Notes under the pieces: model-generated | Databases searched by the model: none | Seen by the model: the letters and a program-made list of their open reading frames with translations, nothing else | What the model was told of the DNA's origin: nothing | Shown: positions 40,984 through 52,194 of the stretch, in pieces | How positions within the stretch are numbered: the first letter of the stretch is position 1 | Layout: every line of letters starts with the position of its first letter | Source: Strigamia acuminata | Lineage: Eukaryota; Arthropoda; Chilopoda; Geophilomorpha; Linotaeniidae | Reading direction: 5' to 3' | NCBI GenBank assembly: GCA_949358305.1 | Contig: OX442316.1 | Location: 13,330,001 to 13,394,000, forward strand | DNA length: 64,000 nt | Translations under genes and position numbers: made by a program

Positions 40984-41142
40984 AATCTGTGGTTTTGTGT
41001 TTTGTTTTGTTGAATTTGTTTGTTATTTTCAATGTTTCCTCTCTGAACAATTGTCTTTTTCCAAGGACAAATCTATATTCAGCTTCTATGAAGTTGAATC
41101 GATATAAGATTGAAACATGGTGCAATCAGTTTGCAACTTTGT

Positions 41143-41148
41143 AATACA
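41143..41148 (+). promoter_or_regulatory. Possible variant poly(A) signal of Dscam
   Basis: AATACA, a variant of AATAAA, occurs about 160 bases after the Dscam stop codon. No canonical AATAAA was noticed on this strand between the two convergent stop codons. Weak evidence. Confidence 0.25.
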
Positions 41149-41186
41149 GCGTACAAAGAGAAGTAAAAGCTTTCTTACTAAGTGCT

Positions 41187-41192
41187 TTTATT
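41187..41192 (-). promoter_or_regulatory. Poly(A) signal of the NACHT-WD gene
   Basis: On the minus strand AATAAA occurs about 30 bases past the stop codon at 41222-41224. If it is used, the 3' untranslated region is very short and lies close to or overlapping that of Dscam. Confidence 0.5.
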
Positions 41193-41221
41193 TTTATGCC
41201 TACAAATTTCTTTGTGTTGTA

Positions 41222-43410
41222 TTATGAATTTTTGGCGTCGTCGTCCTTGTCAGTGTCTTTGGTTTTGTTGTTTTCGTCCTTGTCGCTTTCCTTCGGGTTC
41301 TTCTTGGACAAGGTAATTGCTACTTTTGTAAGCATTGCTGCCTTTTTGAAGTCGATGTTGGTGCTAAGAGTTGGTTCGGATGAAGGATCTTTCCTGCTAG
41401 GAAGATTTTGTAGGAATACGCGACTTTCTTCTTTGTGCGTGTCAACAATGGTAAGTGTAGTGATGCAACCGTCTGAGGTGCCCACTAGACACGAGTAACC
41501 GTCCGGCATGCATTGAATCGAATTTAATTCAGCATTTAACTACAAATAAAATAGCCGACACTTGAAAGATATTGATCAAAGTAAGTACAAATGTGTTCAC
41601 TTGAGTCTTTGGTGCAAACTAGAGGAATATTTGGCGTGTAAAGCTCACACCACCACAAATGAAAATGACTGCAACTATCAATCTACTGAATGGAATTTTT
41701 CAACAACGCATTAGTTTTCATTTGACTGAGTTTTTCTCGAGTTTCTTTTCTGCTTTGGACCGGTTCCAATCATTTGTGTGGTGTGGGTGCGAATGTGAAT
41801 GTAAATTCAGTGAAAATGGATTGCGCGCTTGATTAGTGCAGTGGCACACAATGGCGGATCGATTGCAGCGTGATTTTCTCTCAAAGCAAAGAAAGGGGAT
41901 TTGAATTAATGCTGAAAGAATTAAGCAATTGTACTTGCTTTGTAATTGGCGATCATGCCGGCATCTGACATCCGAAAAACACGCAGTGTGTGGTTTTTGC
42001 TGTGGTAATAGATGACGTACTCATCTGTCTTGGTAAAAACGGTATCGATGGCGTAGACACCTTCAGCGACACGAGGAATAAAAGTTCGCACCGTATTGCC
42101 ATGACGTAGTTCGATGAGTTCCAAACCGCCACGACTGGGTGCGTACAAACCATATTTACCTAACGACGACAACAAATTGATCATTCGACACTCGATGAAT
42201 TAAGATAAGTATCACTAACCATCTCGCGTACATTTTCCATTCCAGCGGACTATAGAACGGACGAGTTTTTTGTTTTTTATGTCGATGATGTTGCCTTTAT
42301 CAGGGTCGATCAAAGCCACGTAGGAAGATCGGTTGGGCATCGCCACCAGGTGCGACACTTCTTTCATTTTAGGATATTTCGGTATGACCTGTGCATTAGA
42401 ATTAGAATTAAAATTAGAATTAGAATTAGAATTATAAAATAGAACATTTACCTTGTGAAGAAATTCACCGGAACGAGCGTCATACACGAACAAACAATCT
42501 TTCGATTTTTCGTACGCCATTGCCACTAAGTATTTGTTGTCGGCAGACACCACGACTTGTCTGAAGACTTTAAAATTGAATTCTACTTGGTAGACCGTTT
42601 CGCCAGCCGGAACCGTACGCACGGTTACCCGGCCAACGCTGTCCCCATCACGAGCTAACATCATAGCCAATGTGTCCTTTTCAAATAACACTAACTGGCG
42701 TACGTTAGCGTGGGGAATTTTCTAGTGGTGAACAGATTGAGTTAGGCAAACATTTATTTATATTGCAATTTAATTGCTTGCCTTGATCACTTGTTGGTTG
42801 TCGATGTGCCATATGAGAAAGTTGTCGTTCTCTAAGCTGACCAAGTGGCTCCCGTCGCATGTTATAGTCGCTTGTGTGACGATTGCGCCGACGGGAGCGT
42901 CGACCAATTTGTATAGTAGTCGCCCGGTTCGCATGCTCCAGATGCCTGTGCAGTTTCGAGTGGCAGTTGCCGCACGTGCACTGACGGGGGAGATGCTAAT
43001 GAAGTTGACGGGCATGTCATGTCGGTCGATGACATGCACTTGCTCGAAGATATTGTTAATGTTCCACACTTTGACAGTGCGGTCGATGGAGGAGGTGATG
43101 ACGGAATTCCACTCGTCGTCTATTAAAGGTTCGAGTTGCATGATGCGCCCAAAATGAGCATCCAAAACCTGCATATTTTTACATTTAAATTTAAATTTAA
43201 TTAACAAAATTATTGATTTCATTTTTTAACCTTGAGTAATTCTTCCGTTTCTAGGTCCCAAATATAGAGATCTTTGCGCACACCTGCAATCAGGTATTGC
43301 TCATTTTTGCTAATGGCCGCCGTGTTGGATAGCATTGGTTTGAGGCCAATGTTGCGGACATCGTGGGGCAATGTCACGGTAACAATTCGATCGGAATTAA
43401 TATACCAAAC
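41222..43410 (-). CDS. NACHT-WD protein, WD40 repeats and C-terminal tail (exons 11-16)
   Basis: Exons 43410-43231, 43168-42782, 42721-42452, 42388-42220, 42159-41939 and 41539-41222. WD-type strands include AGVRKDLYIWDLETEELLK, SSIDRTVKVWNINN, LENDNFLIWHID, KDCLFVYDARSGEFLHKV and VGTSDGCITTLTIVD. The last ~25 residues are rich in Lys, Asp and Glu. Exon 12 ends AAG|GCAAGC and exon 15 ends CAAA|GCAAGT, both fitting GC-AG introns. A degenerate ATTAGA hexamer microsatellite lies in the intron near 42394-42434. Confidence 0.88.
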
Positions 43411-46400
43411 CTATTCATAATGAAATGAGTTTGATTTTAATATTAAAATTGAATTAAAATTTACCTTAAAGCCGATCATGATGGTGGCTAAAAGGCAGTT
43501 GATTTCTTCCCACAGACGAAGCTGTAATATTTTTTCGGTGTTTTCAGACAGAGCGCGCACTTGGCACCATCCAGAATTCTCCTTCCTGAATTCGACGAGC
43601 GTCTTGGATTCACCGACACAGGTGAAAAGCAAGTCATTATTTTTATTCGTAACCAGAGCCGAGTGGAAGTGGAGCGGTTGCAACGCCGTTTCTTCCACAA
43701 ACGACTCGAGTAACATCATCTCTTTTTCTTCCTCGCCAGACCAAGAAATGACGTTGTAGGTTTTCTCGGTTTGAAACTCCATCGTCAGAATGCAATTGAA
43801 CCCTTTTTTTCTAGTGGGAAAACTTTTCTCGCCGACTTTAGTGCCTACCAGATCGAACTGAACACACCTCTCCGTGCTCCACACAAACACGTGGGTTTCT
43901 GTCAGGGTCAATCCCACAACTGTCATGCGACCATCCATAAATTCCTTGATTTTGTACAGATCTCCGGTGAGCGCGTGGACGATGATGACCTCGTCGTTGT
44001 TGGTGTACCCGGCTACGAATCGATCATCGGGACTGAGGGCCATGCCCTGGACGATTCCATGAATGTCCAAATTGACGTTACGGCTTATGTCGCTCGTTGA
44101 CAGGTCCCAAATGATGAATCGATTCGACATGGACACGACGTATTTACAATCGGATGTTAAAGCGAAGCCGAAGACGGCGAACTGGTGCCCTTCCAACGAG
44201 TATTTGAGGGGTCCACCGGGGGTGTGCATGCAGTGGCTCACCGGAAGCAACCCGCAGTTGTTTGGCCCGAGTCGGTCGCACTGTTGTAGCAGTGAGTAAA
44301 CGTGTTTGTTGACCAACATTTCCGGTAGGAGACGTCCGACCAATTGAGTCGCCAACATGTCGGGGTATTGAGCCAAGATGGCGCCTCCCAATCTCATGGC
44401 ATCGGCCACGAGCAGAACTTGTCGTTTGGTTTCCTTGTCGCTCAGATGGCGGTAGGCGTCTTCGAAATCGCTCAGCGTAGCTTGCAACGCGCAGCAGCTG
44501 AGTTTTGCATGGAGCCATTCGTAGTTGAAAAGGACGTGGTTGAACAGGTCGTCGTAGCGACGTGAACGTATCAAGTGGAAAGGCAGTTCTCCCAACTTGC
44601 GCAAGTTGTAGCGCACTTTGCCATCTTTGGCCGAGAATATTAAGGGCTGGAGAGGAACTTTTCTGTCGGCTGTGCCCTCTTTGTCTGTAAGCCCGAACCG
44701 CTGTCGTTGTATCTCCGTGTATTTAAACGGTTTCGGCTGTCCTCCGCCCCAGATGCCGAGGAAATAATCTGCGATGCTGGAGTGGAAGTAGACAGCCATG
44801 TTGAGGTTTTTGAAGTAGCGTTCGCAGGCGGCGTCTCGAAATTGGCGATGGTACCAATTGAGGACACTCACGCCGTCCGCTTCGCGTTCGGATAGGTAGT
44901 TTGGAAGGTCGTTGCGAATCCGCGTCCATAATAATGGCGGAATTCGACGGACCGGGGGTAAATGGTATTGATAGACATCTTCCAGTACCTTAAAAATAAG
45001 ACGAAATGAAGTTTTAAAAAAATAGTTTTTCATTATTATTTTTTTTTAGTATTTTACTCTGTCATCTAGGGAGATAAGGTCTTCGAGTTCCGTCTCGCTG
45101 AGTCCACTCTTGGCAGATGTTATGTAAGCCAATGCGTGAAACACGAGTGTCTTGCCGTGTTGCATTTCGATTCGTTCGAAAAGGCGATTGATGCTGTCGG
45201 TGACGGTCGAAGCGAGCACAGTGTCTTGAGGTTTAGTGTAGGATTTCCAACGGCTCACCTCTGCGAAAACAAGTTTCACGAATATCGGAAGCGTGCAGTG
45301 GCTAAGCGCCGTTTCAACCAATGTATTCTGGCTGGCGGGGGCGAGGCATCGGCACGAAGTGTCGAGCCAGTTCTGGATGACGACCGCAGCCAGCTCGCGG
45401 CCAAGCGGCTGCACTTGGAGAAAGTTCGCCTCGCAATCGATCATGCGATTCAGCAGGTTGAAATCTTCGCTGCATTCGGCGTCAGAAGCGCACGACAACA
45501 GCATCTTGACATTGGTTGGAAGACGGGCCGGTAGCCACGACATTTTGTTGCCCTGAAGAGACGCCAGCTGGTCCATGGAGTCGAGTAGGACGATCATGCC
45601 TTGGACTGGCGTGGCGGAAGTTAATAAGTTCTTCAAATAAGCAGTCAAAGGAACCAGTTCCTAATTTTAAAAAGAAATAAATGAAATAATCAATCTTTGT
45701 GAATTTTGTATTTACTTCGGGAATGTTTTCAAGAGGGAGCATCAAGTTGTACGAAATCTGTTGACAAAGGCTTCTCAGGAGTGGAGCTACGCTTGAACTG
45801 TCGGGTGTCGTCCCGAGAAAGCGTAGAATGACCTGAGGCTTCGAACCAGCCATCCACTCGGGGATTAAACTGGCAGTTTTAGCCAGTAGAGATGTTTTTC
45901 CGCAACCTCCGTCACCGTGCAAGACAAAGGGGCGGTCATTGTTGCCAGTAATGTACTCATGGATGCGAGCGAGGTCCTCTTCTCGTCCATAAAACACCTG
46001 CAATTCAATTTAATTTAATTTAATTTGTAAACATTAGAAGAGAATTTACCTTGACAGATCCGTTACAGGTATGTAGATGTTGTAATATTTCCGTGACAAT
46101 TTGACCCAAAGACGACTGGTCTTCTTTCCTCATTGCTCTGTCTACTAATTTACTAATACTTCTATAAAAGTGCGTGATAAATTGCTGAAGGTATTCTTCA
46201 TGAGTATCCGCATCGAGCCCTTCTCTCCCGATCCATTCGATGGTATATCTTGAGGCAGGAAATTTCATTTAATTTTTCATTATTTATTTGCCAGATCTCG
46301 TGGGTTACCTGCTGATGTTTGCGGATTCTAATTTAGTGGGCACACGTTCGTCTCTCAAGTTTGCTAGAAGTCGGCCAGCTTCGGTGTCAACCGCTCGGCC

Positions 46401-48142
46401 AATCATGTCCACGTATTTACACGCTGCTTTTGCGTTTCCCAAGTTGATGTTGTTGATGTAGCGTAGGTAGCCCAAGCAAGTGTTTTTAGTGTTCTTAACG
46501 TTTAAAATTCCATTTATTACTTCTCTTTCAGTGACTGCAAAGTTCGAAAATGACACAGTACAAAAATGTTAGTGAAAAGCGAATTGGCGATCGCAGACTG
46601 CATTATTCACTACCGTACCAGACATGAAATAATTATGTACAGCGTCTTTATCCATGACTCCTTGGTTCAAACAAATCTCCGCAGCTTTTCGCAATAACTT
46701 TTGCATTTTTTCGAGCGTGCTCCACCATGCTGCCTGGTCCTGTGCTTGCAATTTCGGGGTGCGCTATGTTTTCATGTAATGAACAATTCATTAACTCATG
46801 CTAAATTGTGGTCATTCTAAACACGCACGAAACTATTGTCATCTGCAATTGATTTTTCCAAAAATATCTGTTTGTGCCATCTGAACATTGGAGACAACAA
46901 AGGGATTAATGTGATGTCGTAAAAACATAGTTTGAAAGCACACGAGAAAAGGCAATCAACAAGCAATAGACCTATTGCCCCTAATGGCAAGTGCTAATTT
47001 CATCGACTTTATTCAATTGCAGGACATAAAAACTGTGATTCGTGCGTCTTTATTCTTTACGATGTAAACACAATGGCATCTACCTTATTACTAAAATTGA
47101 TAAGGATAGAGCTGATTGGTTGTAAAATGTAGATGGATGGTACCGAATTAGTGTCTTCTTTGTACCACGTGTCTAACAGACTCACATCCGTTCCTGTGCT
47201 GACGAGCGCTTGTCGTAAACTCACAAATTCGCTTCCTAAGATGATGGTTGGAATAGGTCTGTAGCCGTATTTTTGACCCAAGAATACCTACGACAAAATG
47301 TGTTATAATTATTTTCTTTTCTTTTTTTTTTTTATTAGGTGTGTTGAACACTTACTACGAAATTGGGTCCCATCGAGAGTCTTTGACAGTTTTGGATTTC
47401 TTTCATGCACAGCTCTGTCGTCATGTGATCATCCGTAGCTTCATCTCGCACTCCCCATCGCATATCTACGACCTGTTTAGCAATTTTATCTATCCTTTGT
47501 TCGTGATATTGATATTTGATTTTTCACATACTTGAAATTCTAACCCGTGTCTTTCCCTGCAATAATCTTTTAACTTTGGATACACTTGTTCCATCAAGGT
47601 GTTTCTTTCCATCGACGTGTCTGTACGACAGAAAAAGAAAAGAAAAGAAAACTGTTTTGAATATCAAATATCAATTATCAAATTTTGTGTTTTTAAATTT
47701 AGAAATTTATCGAGTTAATTTTAATCTTTATAATCATGCTATTCGGCCCAATCTCTCCGTTTCTCCCGCACCACGAGCACCGCACGAGCGCTCCCGATCA
47801 GTCTGCCGTGACTATCTACATTTCCAGCAGCAACTAAGTAAACAGTACTGCCGTGAAGACTAACTAAAGTGGGCTAAACAAATCCTTTTTTGTGTTTTAA
47901 TGAGTAAATGCGTTTTTGTCTTGTCAAAAAGTTCTAACATAATCATACAAATGCAAAACTCATAAATTTCACAATTTAAAGTCATAATATTTTTTTTTAA
48001 GTAGCAGTGTTAAATAATTAATTTTTAAAAATTACCCACCTGTAAAAGTAGAACTAGTGAATATACGTACTATCTTGGAACTAACTGGAGGTAAATCATT
48101 TAAATCTCCAAGAAAAATTCTGTCGACCGCTTGGTCGTCCAT
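41222..48142 (-). CDS. NACHT and WD-repeat protein (NWD1/NWD2-like), complete, 16 exons
   Basis: A STAND-class ATPase: a nucleotide switch (NACHT) with a WD40 sensor array, presumably cytosolic. Sixteen exons join in frame to about 1678 residues, close to vertebrate NWD1 and NWD2. Order: DUF4062-like N-terminus (about residues 22-170), helical linker, NACHT ATPase with Walker A GDGGCGKTS and Walker B-like MIVLLDSMDQL, winged-helix-like region, then WD40 repeats to near the end and a Lys/Asp-rich tail. Exons: 48142-48040, 47620-47532, 47472-47356, 47287-47084, 46763-46619, 46534-46309, 46248-46050, 45997-45716, 45660-45058, 44988-43465, 43410-43231, 43168-42782, 42721-42452, 42388-42220, 42159-41939, 41539-41222. 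The start ATG is the first one upstream of the conserved IFTSSTFT. Two introns appear to use GC donors. I cannot tell NWD1 from NWD2. Confidence 0.92.
42394..42434. repeat. Hexanucleotide microsatellite in an intron
   Basis: About six tandem copies of TTAGAA (one altered to TTAAAA) lie just upstream, on the minus strand, of the exon 14 acceptor. The pyrimidine-rich minus strand of this repeat serves as the polypyrimidine tract, so length change could affect splicing. That last step is inference. Confidence 0.7.
43465..44988 (-). CDS. NACHT-WD protein, winged-helix-like region and first WD repeats (exon 10)
   Basis: A single 1524-base exon begins VLEDVYQYHLPPVRRIPPLL, followed by WYHRQFRDAACERYF, typical of the region after the NACHT domain. 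Its second half starts the WD40 part: KYVVSMSNRFIIWDLS, DDRFVAGYTNNDEVIIVHAL. It is by far the largest exon and the easiest handle for identifying the family. Confidence 0.9.
45058..45997 (-). CDS. NACHT-WD protein, NACHT ATPase region (exons 8-9)
   Basis: Exon 8 (45997-45716) starts VFYGREEDLARIHEYI and contains the P-loop VLHGDGGCGKTSLLAKTAS, then VILRFLGTTPDSSSVAPLLR, a conserved NWD segment. Exon 9 (45660-45058) has the Walker B-like strand GMIVLLDSMDQL, the sensor-like strand KMLLSCASD and AYITSAKSGLSETELEDLIS, the usual lead into the winged-helix region. All expected nucleotide-binding residues are present. Confidence 0.92.
46050..46763 (-). CDS. NACHT-WD protein, helical linker (exons 5-7)
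   Basis: Exons 46763-46619, 46534-46309 and 46248-46050 encode a mostly helical segment with WWSTLEKMQKLLRKAAEICL, TEREVINGIL, CLGYLRYINNINLG and HEEYLQQFITHFYRSISKLV. The same residues are found between the DUF4062 and NACHT regions in NWD proteins. Junction phases are 1 and 2, then 0. Confidence 0.85.
47084..48142 (-). CDS. NACHT-WD protein, DUF4062-like N-terminal region (exons 1-4)
   Basis: Exon 1 gives MDDQAVDRIFLGDL and KIVRIFTSSTFT, exon 2 the helix MERNTLMEQVYPKLKDYC, exon 3 VVDMRWGVRDEATDDHMTTE, exon 4 GQKYGYRPIPTIILGSEF and SIYILQPISS. The strand IFTSSTFT followed by DxxxER and VDMRWGV is the DUF4062 signature shared by NWD proteins and TEP1-like proteins. Phases 1, 0, 0, 0. Confidence 0.9.
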
Positions 48143-48391
48143 GTTGACGACCGAATGGGGTCGCGATGGCGAAGCTCGAGCTCAAGCACACTGACATTTA
48201 TTCGCGTGTACTTAACTATGAGCGAATACGTGTCAGGATTTGTCACTCGGCCATCACCACACCATAACAATTAATTTAGCCCGGATTCCAGACGTCAGAA
48301 ACGAGGAACAAAGCGGAAATTTCGTGTATAGACAACTTTTGGAAATTCATCGCACGAAAGCCACAGCACCTCCGATTGATTGTTTACATCG

Positions 48392-48404
48392 GTTGCCTGG
48401 CAAC
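48392..48404. promoter_or_regulatory. X-box-like palindrome between two divergent starts
   Basis: GTTGCCTGGCAAC is a perfect palindrome around a central T and fits the RFX-factor X-box consensus found in promoters of ciliary genes. It lies 250 bases upstream of the NACHT-WD start (minus) and about 60 bases upstream of a small + strand reading frame. The match is seen; function at either gene is inference. Confidence 0.5.
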
Positions 48405-48466
48405 TTGGAACCTTGAAAAATGCCAGGAAAAAATATGCAATTTCTATTGCTTGCTCGGAGAGAAAA

Positions 48467-49291
48467 ATGACTACTGATGTAAAAAAGGTACTATTTTTTT
48501 TAATTCATTGTAATTGTAATTGTAATTGCATTCAGATAATTTTTGCGTTATATACCAGTCTTATTTATATTGAGTCGATTTTACTGTGATGAAACTAAAT
48601 CAATTTAATCTTGTGTAGTTCAAACGACCAATAACAGGAATTATTGAGAAAATTAATTAATGTTGACAAACTGAACAAGGTTTTTGTTTTATTTAATTCT
48701 GTTTCAAGTGCAAAAATTATAATCTCGTTTTGACATTGCCAAGTTGAGTAAATATGACTGAAAAGATGTGAAATACACATGTTAATGATGTGATTCGTGC
48801 GAGTTAGAAATTTCTATTTTATTTTATATTTTTATATATATTTTAATTTGTTTCTATCAATTTACAATTTAGTTGAGAGATTGGTAGTCGTAAGCGTCTG
48901 AATAAATACGCAAATGAGAGTTGTGCGCTTTGTAGTTTCGAGGTGTCTCTACCTTGGTCAAACAAGCAAGTAAGATTGTAAGTATTGACTAGGCCCAAAG
49001 CTGCTTAACTTCTGTTTGTCAGGTGCCTCCTACACAATAAATAGACCAAAAAAATTGAGATAGGGAGTAGCTTTTGGACGACGATTAATTTTGAATTTTT
49101 GAAATATTTATATTTGCTCTTTTTAAACTTGTTTCAGAATGCCAATTGTGATGACGAACGACCCAGAAGCAAGAAGAAGCGTTCGCGGTCATTTTCTCGA
49201 TCGCCATCGAATTAAAGTCTAACGAAGATCACGTGCCTAAAAAACATAGTGTAGATAGAAGGCCATATGGAAAAGCAGCGTGTTTGCAGGA
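48467..49291 (+). CDS. Short Arg/Ser-rich reading frame, two exons, possibly broken
   Basis: An ATG at 48467 opens MTTDVKK to a donor at 48488, and a phase-0 acceptor at 49137 leads into NANCDDERPRSKKK and RSRSFSRSPSN, ending in TAA at 49213. The total would be 32 residues with an RS-type end like those of splicing factors. A strong donor (ACG|GTAAGA) at 49291 suggests the exon continues past this stop. A different frame is open from 49213 to 49291, so one indel may have truncated a longer protein. No further exon was secured. Confidence 0.35.
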
Positions 49292-49373
49292 CGGTAAGAA
49301 CTGAAAATAAATAAATAAACAGGTAATTAATGTTCATTCACCTATCGTTAACACATTGGAATTTACATTGAGT

Positions 49374-49739
49374 TTATATGGAATTTATATTTTTAGCTAT
49401 CATCACCTTCTGACATCGAAAAGGGAAGTGTAGGAAATACAAGGCTAATCCTTTCTCACTCATTGACATCTGGTTTAGCCCAGGAGGAACAACCCTCACT
49501 TTGTCCTTTTGCAATGAAGAGGAGAGCGATTTATCTTTGTGTTTCTTGCATTTGTTCATGAGCTGGGGACTCGTCGCGAAGGGGAAGGCTCCTTTAGGGA
49601 CAGGCTTCCAGTTAAGGGCCCTGCCGCCAGGAGATTCACTTGAAGGTGCATGGACATGGCCTAGTGACGGTGGGTGCATTCCCTTGGTTCGTTCACATTT
49701 CGGGGAGCTGCCAGATTTGTTTGCGCGAGATTCTTCCAT
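49374..49739 (-). other. Uncharacterised open frame, minus strand
   Basis: A 121-codon frame rich in Pro, Ser and Lys (contains KGAFPFATSPQLMNKCKKHK). The opposite strand is also open over much of it, so it may be chance in a locally GC-rich patch. The family is not recognised and no splice partners were found. Confidence 0.2.
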
Positions 49740-50077
49740 GGGCCGAGGGGAATTTGGGACTGGACCCGGTCATCAGTCAACACTCACCAGACAGGCAGCA
49801 GCTAGGACATCGTGAGTCAATGGAACCATTTGATGTAATTTGGTGTTTTAATTGATTATACTTTTCTTTTTTTCTTTCCTTTGTTTTCAGTGTTTAGCAC
49901 TTCAAAGCGGATTTGTTTGAGTGGTAAGTTGAGTGAAAATTTAAAATATTTGACAAAAAATATGGGGAATTGAGTGTCAGTTTGTTTATTTATAGTATTT
50001 GTATTGATATTGGGAAATTAAATTATAATATTGTAATTGTACATTGGATTTTTTAAGATGATGTAGATATCTTTCAT

Positions 50078-50970
50078 TAGGTATTGTCCTGTCGCTATTG
50101 ACTGCACACTATTCTGTAATTATATCATACTATACACTGTGAACCCCTCTGGTATCGTCCTGTGGTTAGACACTTCACCCGTCTGGAATTCTACCAATAG
50201 GTATCGTTCTGTTGTTAGACACTGCGCACCTCTCTGGAAGTATACCAATAGGTATCGTCCTGCAGCTAATTGCTGCACACCCCTCTGGAAATACACCAAT
50301 GGGTATCGTCCTGCAGCTAGTCACTGCACACTCCTCTGGAAGTATACCAATAGGTATTGTCCTGCAGCTAGTCGCTGCACACCCCTCTGGAAATACACCA
50401 ATGGGTATCGTCCTGCAGCTAGTCACTGCACACCCCTCTGGAAGTATACCAATAGGTATTGTCCTGCAGCTAGTCGCTGCACACCCCTCTGGAAGAATAC
50501 CAATAGGTATTGTCCTGCAGCTAGTTGCTGGACATCCCTCTGGAAGTATACCAATAGGTATCGTCCTGTAGCTAGTCACTGCGCACTCCTCTGGAAGAAT
50601 GCCAATAGGTATCGTCCTGTCGTTAGACACTGCGCACCCCTCTGGAAGTCTACCAATAGGTATCGTCCTGCAGCTAGTCGCTGCACACCCGCTGGAAGAA
50701 TGCCAATAGGTATCGTCCTGTAGCTAGCACTGCACACCCCTCTGGAAGTATGCCAATAGGTATCGTCCTGTAGCTAGTCGCTGCACATCCCTTTGGAAGT
50801 ACACCAATAGGTATCGTCCTGTTGCTAGTCACTTCCAGAGGGGTGCGCAATGTCTAACGACAGGACGATACCTATTGGTGTACTTCCAAAGGGATGTGCA
50901 GCGACTAGCTACAGGACGATACCTATTGGTATACTTCCAGAGGGGTATGCAGCGACTAGCTGCAGGACGA
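50078..50970. repeat. 51-bp minisatellite with an inverted end
   Basis: The unit is about 51 bases and contains TACCAATAGGTATCGTCCTG. About 14 copies run forward from 50078 to 50831, degenerate at the left edge. At about 50832 the direction flips and nearly three copies run in reverse to 50970. Bases 50759-50822 return exactly as the reverse complement at 50860-50923 (64 bases, spacer 37), and the match continues outward with few changes. Since 51 is divisible by three and the unit lacks stops in several frames, long repetitive reading frames exist on both strands with 17-residue periods. They are not taken as genes. Confidence 0.92.
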
Positions 50971-51324
50971 ATAATTTCAATTGAAGCAACTCGGTTCATT
51001 AAAATACCTCTTCATTACAGAACATTCACTAGTTAAACAATGATACCTGTTATATACACAGACAAACAAAAGGACGAATACTTCTTGGCTACATTGAGAA
51101 GAACAAACAAGTATAACGCGAAACAACAGTGACAAATAACAGAAATGAATTACGCGAAACAACAGTGACAAGGAACAGAAGAAAACAACGATACAGTACA
51201 GTAATAAGGAACAGAAAGAAATACAACGGTGAAGTACATTGATAGAAACGAACATAATGATGGTACAGTATATTCAAGAAAAAGGGTAATAGCACACTTA
51301 GCAATATAGCATTACTTAACTGTA

Positions 51325-51372
51325 TCAAGTGCACAAGATAAAGAACAATTACCATTTATCTTGTGCACTTGA
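51325..51372. repeat. Perfect 18-bp inverted repeat with 12-base loop
   Basis: TCAAGTGCACAAGATAAA at 51325-51342 returns exactly as its reverse complement at 51355-51372. No flanking target duplication was evident. It could be a folded-back remnant of a transposable element or a simple hairpin. Confidence 0.8.
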
Positions 51373-52146
51373 CATCAATCCACACCAACCTAAACAAACA
51401 ATACCAAAGTAGGCCAGTTCTATAAAGTTTGTTTAAATTCACTTTATTCTTAAAGCACACCCAATCATTTCAGAATGATACATTAAAATCATTTTACAGC
51501 TACTCTGTGCATTACAATACAACAAGGTTATTCATTACACGCTGTACACAGAAATAACCAAATTGTTCACTCGTAAACCAGTGAGGAAAGGAAACTTATC
51601 TTGTTTATGATACCTTTGTATTAATATTAATTCACACCCACTTGGTAAAGAATTATTACAAGTGTGAATCCATTGGCGCAAGAAAAAGCACGATTGCGAG
51701 GTGCTAATTCACAGCTCACACCAAAACATTCCTTAAACTAAGATAAAGAACTAAAAACTGGTCAATACTTCATTGCGTGGTTAGAAACACTGACACTAAT
51801 AAGGTAAGAACACATTTTTAATATAATGTTTTGTTCTTCTGACCAGTCACTAGTGCTTGAGCAAGGTGCACATGACACAATGTTCTTTTAATTTAACCGT
51901 TCTATATTCTGTTTCGTTCAGCTAGCACTATGGTTCGATTGTCTAACGCTTCATAATAGTTTCACAATAAAATCCTATATCATTTAAGTACAATATCACT
52001 ACAAGCTATAAAGATAAGAGAACGTGTTTTTTCTGCAGTCTTTTTCTAAATAGATCAAATCTTATGAAAACGCAATTAACTCGAATTGAATACCTCTTGC
52101 TTTTCTAGCAATTAATACTTGTAGTTCTCACCTGATTGGTGAGTTT

Positions 52147-52194
52147 AAAACTCTACATTAAACTCTACATTAAACTCTACATTAAACTCTACAT
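52147..52194. repeat. Four tandem 12-base repeats
   Basis: AAACTCTACATT is repeated about four times in a row. It is a short local tandem expansion with no coding role visible. Confidence 0.8.

Noticed and set aside
43478-45556. Plus-strand frames opposite the NACHT-WD exons
   Set aside because: They are shadows of the minus-strand exons, which carry the conserved domains.
50139-50723. Long reading frames in both directions in the 51-bp array
   Set aside because: They follow from a stop-free unit whose length is a multiple of three; no start context, splice sites or homologous protein.
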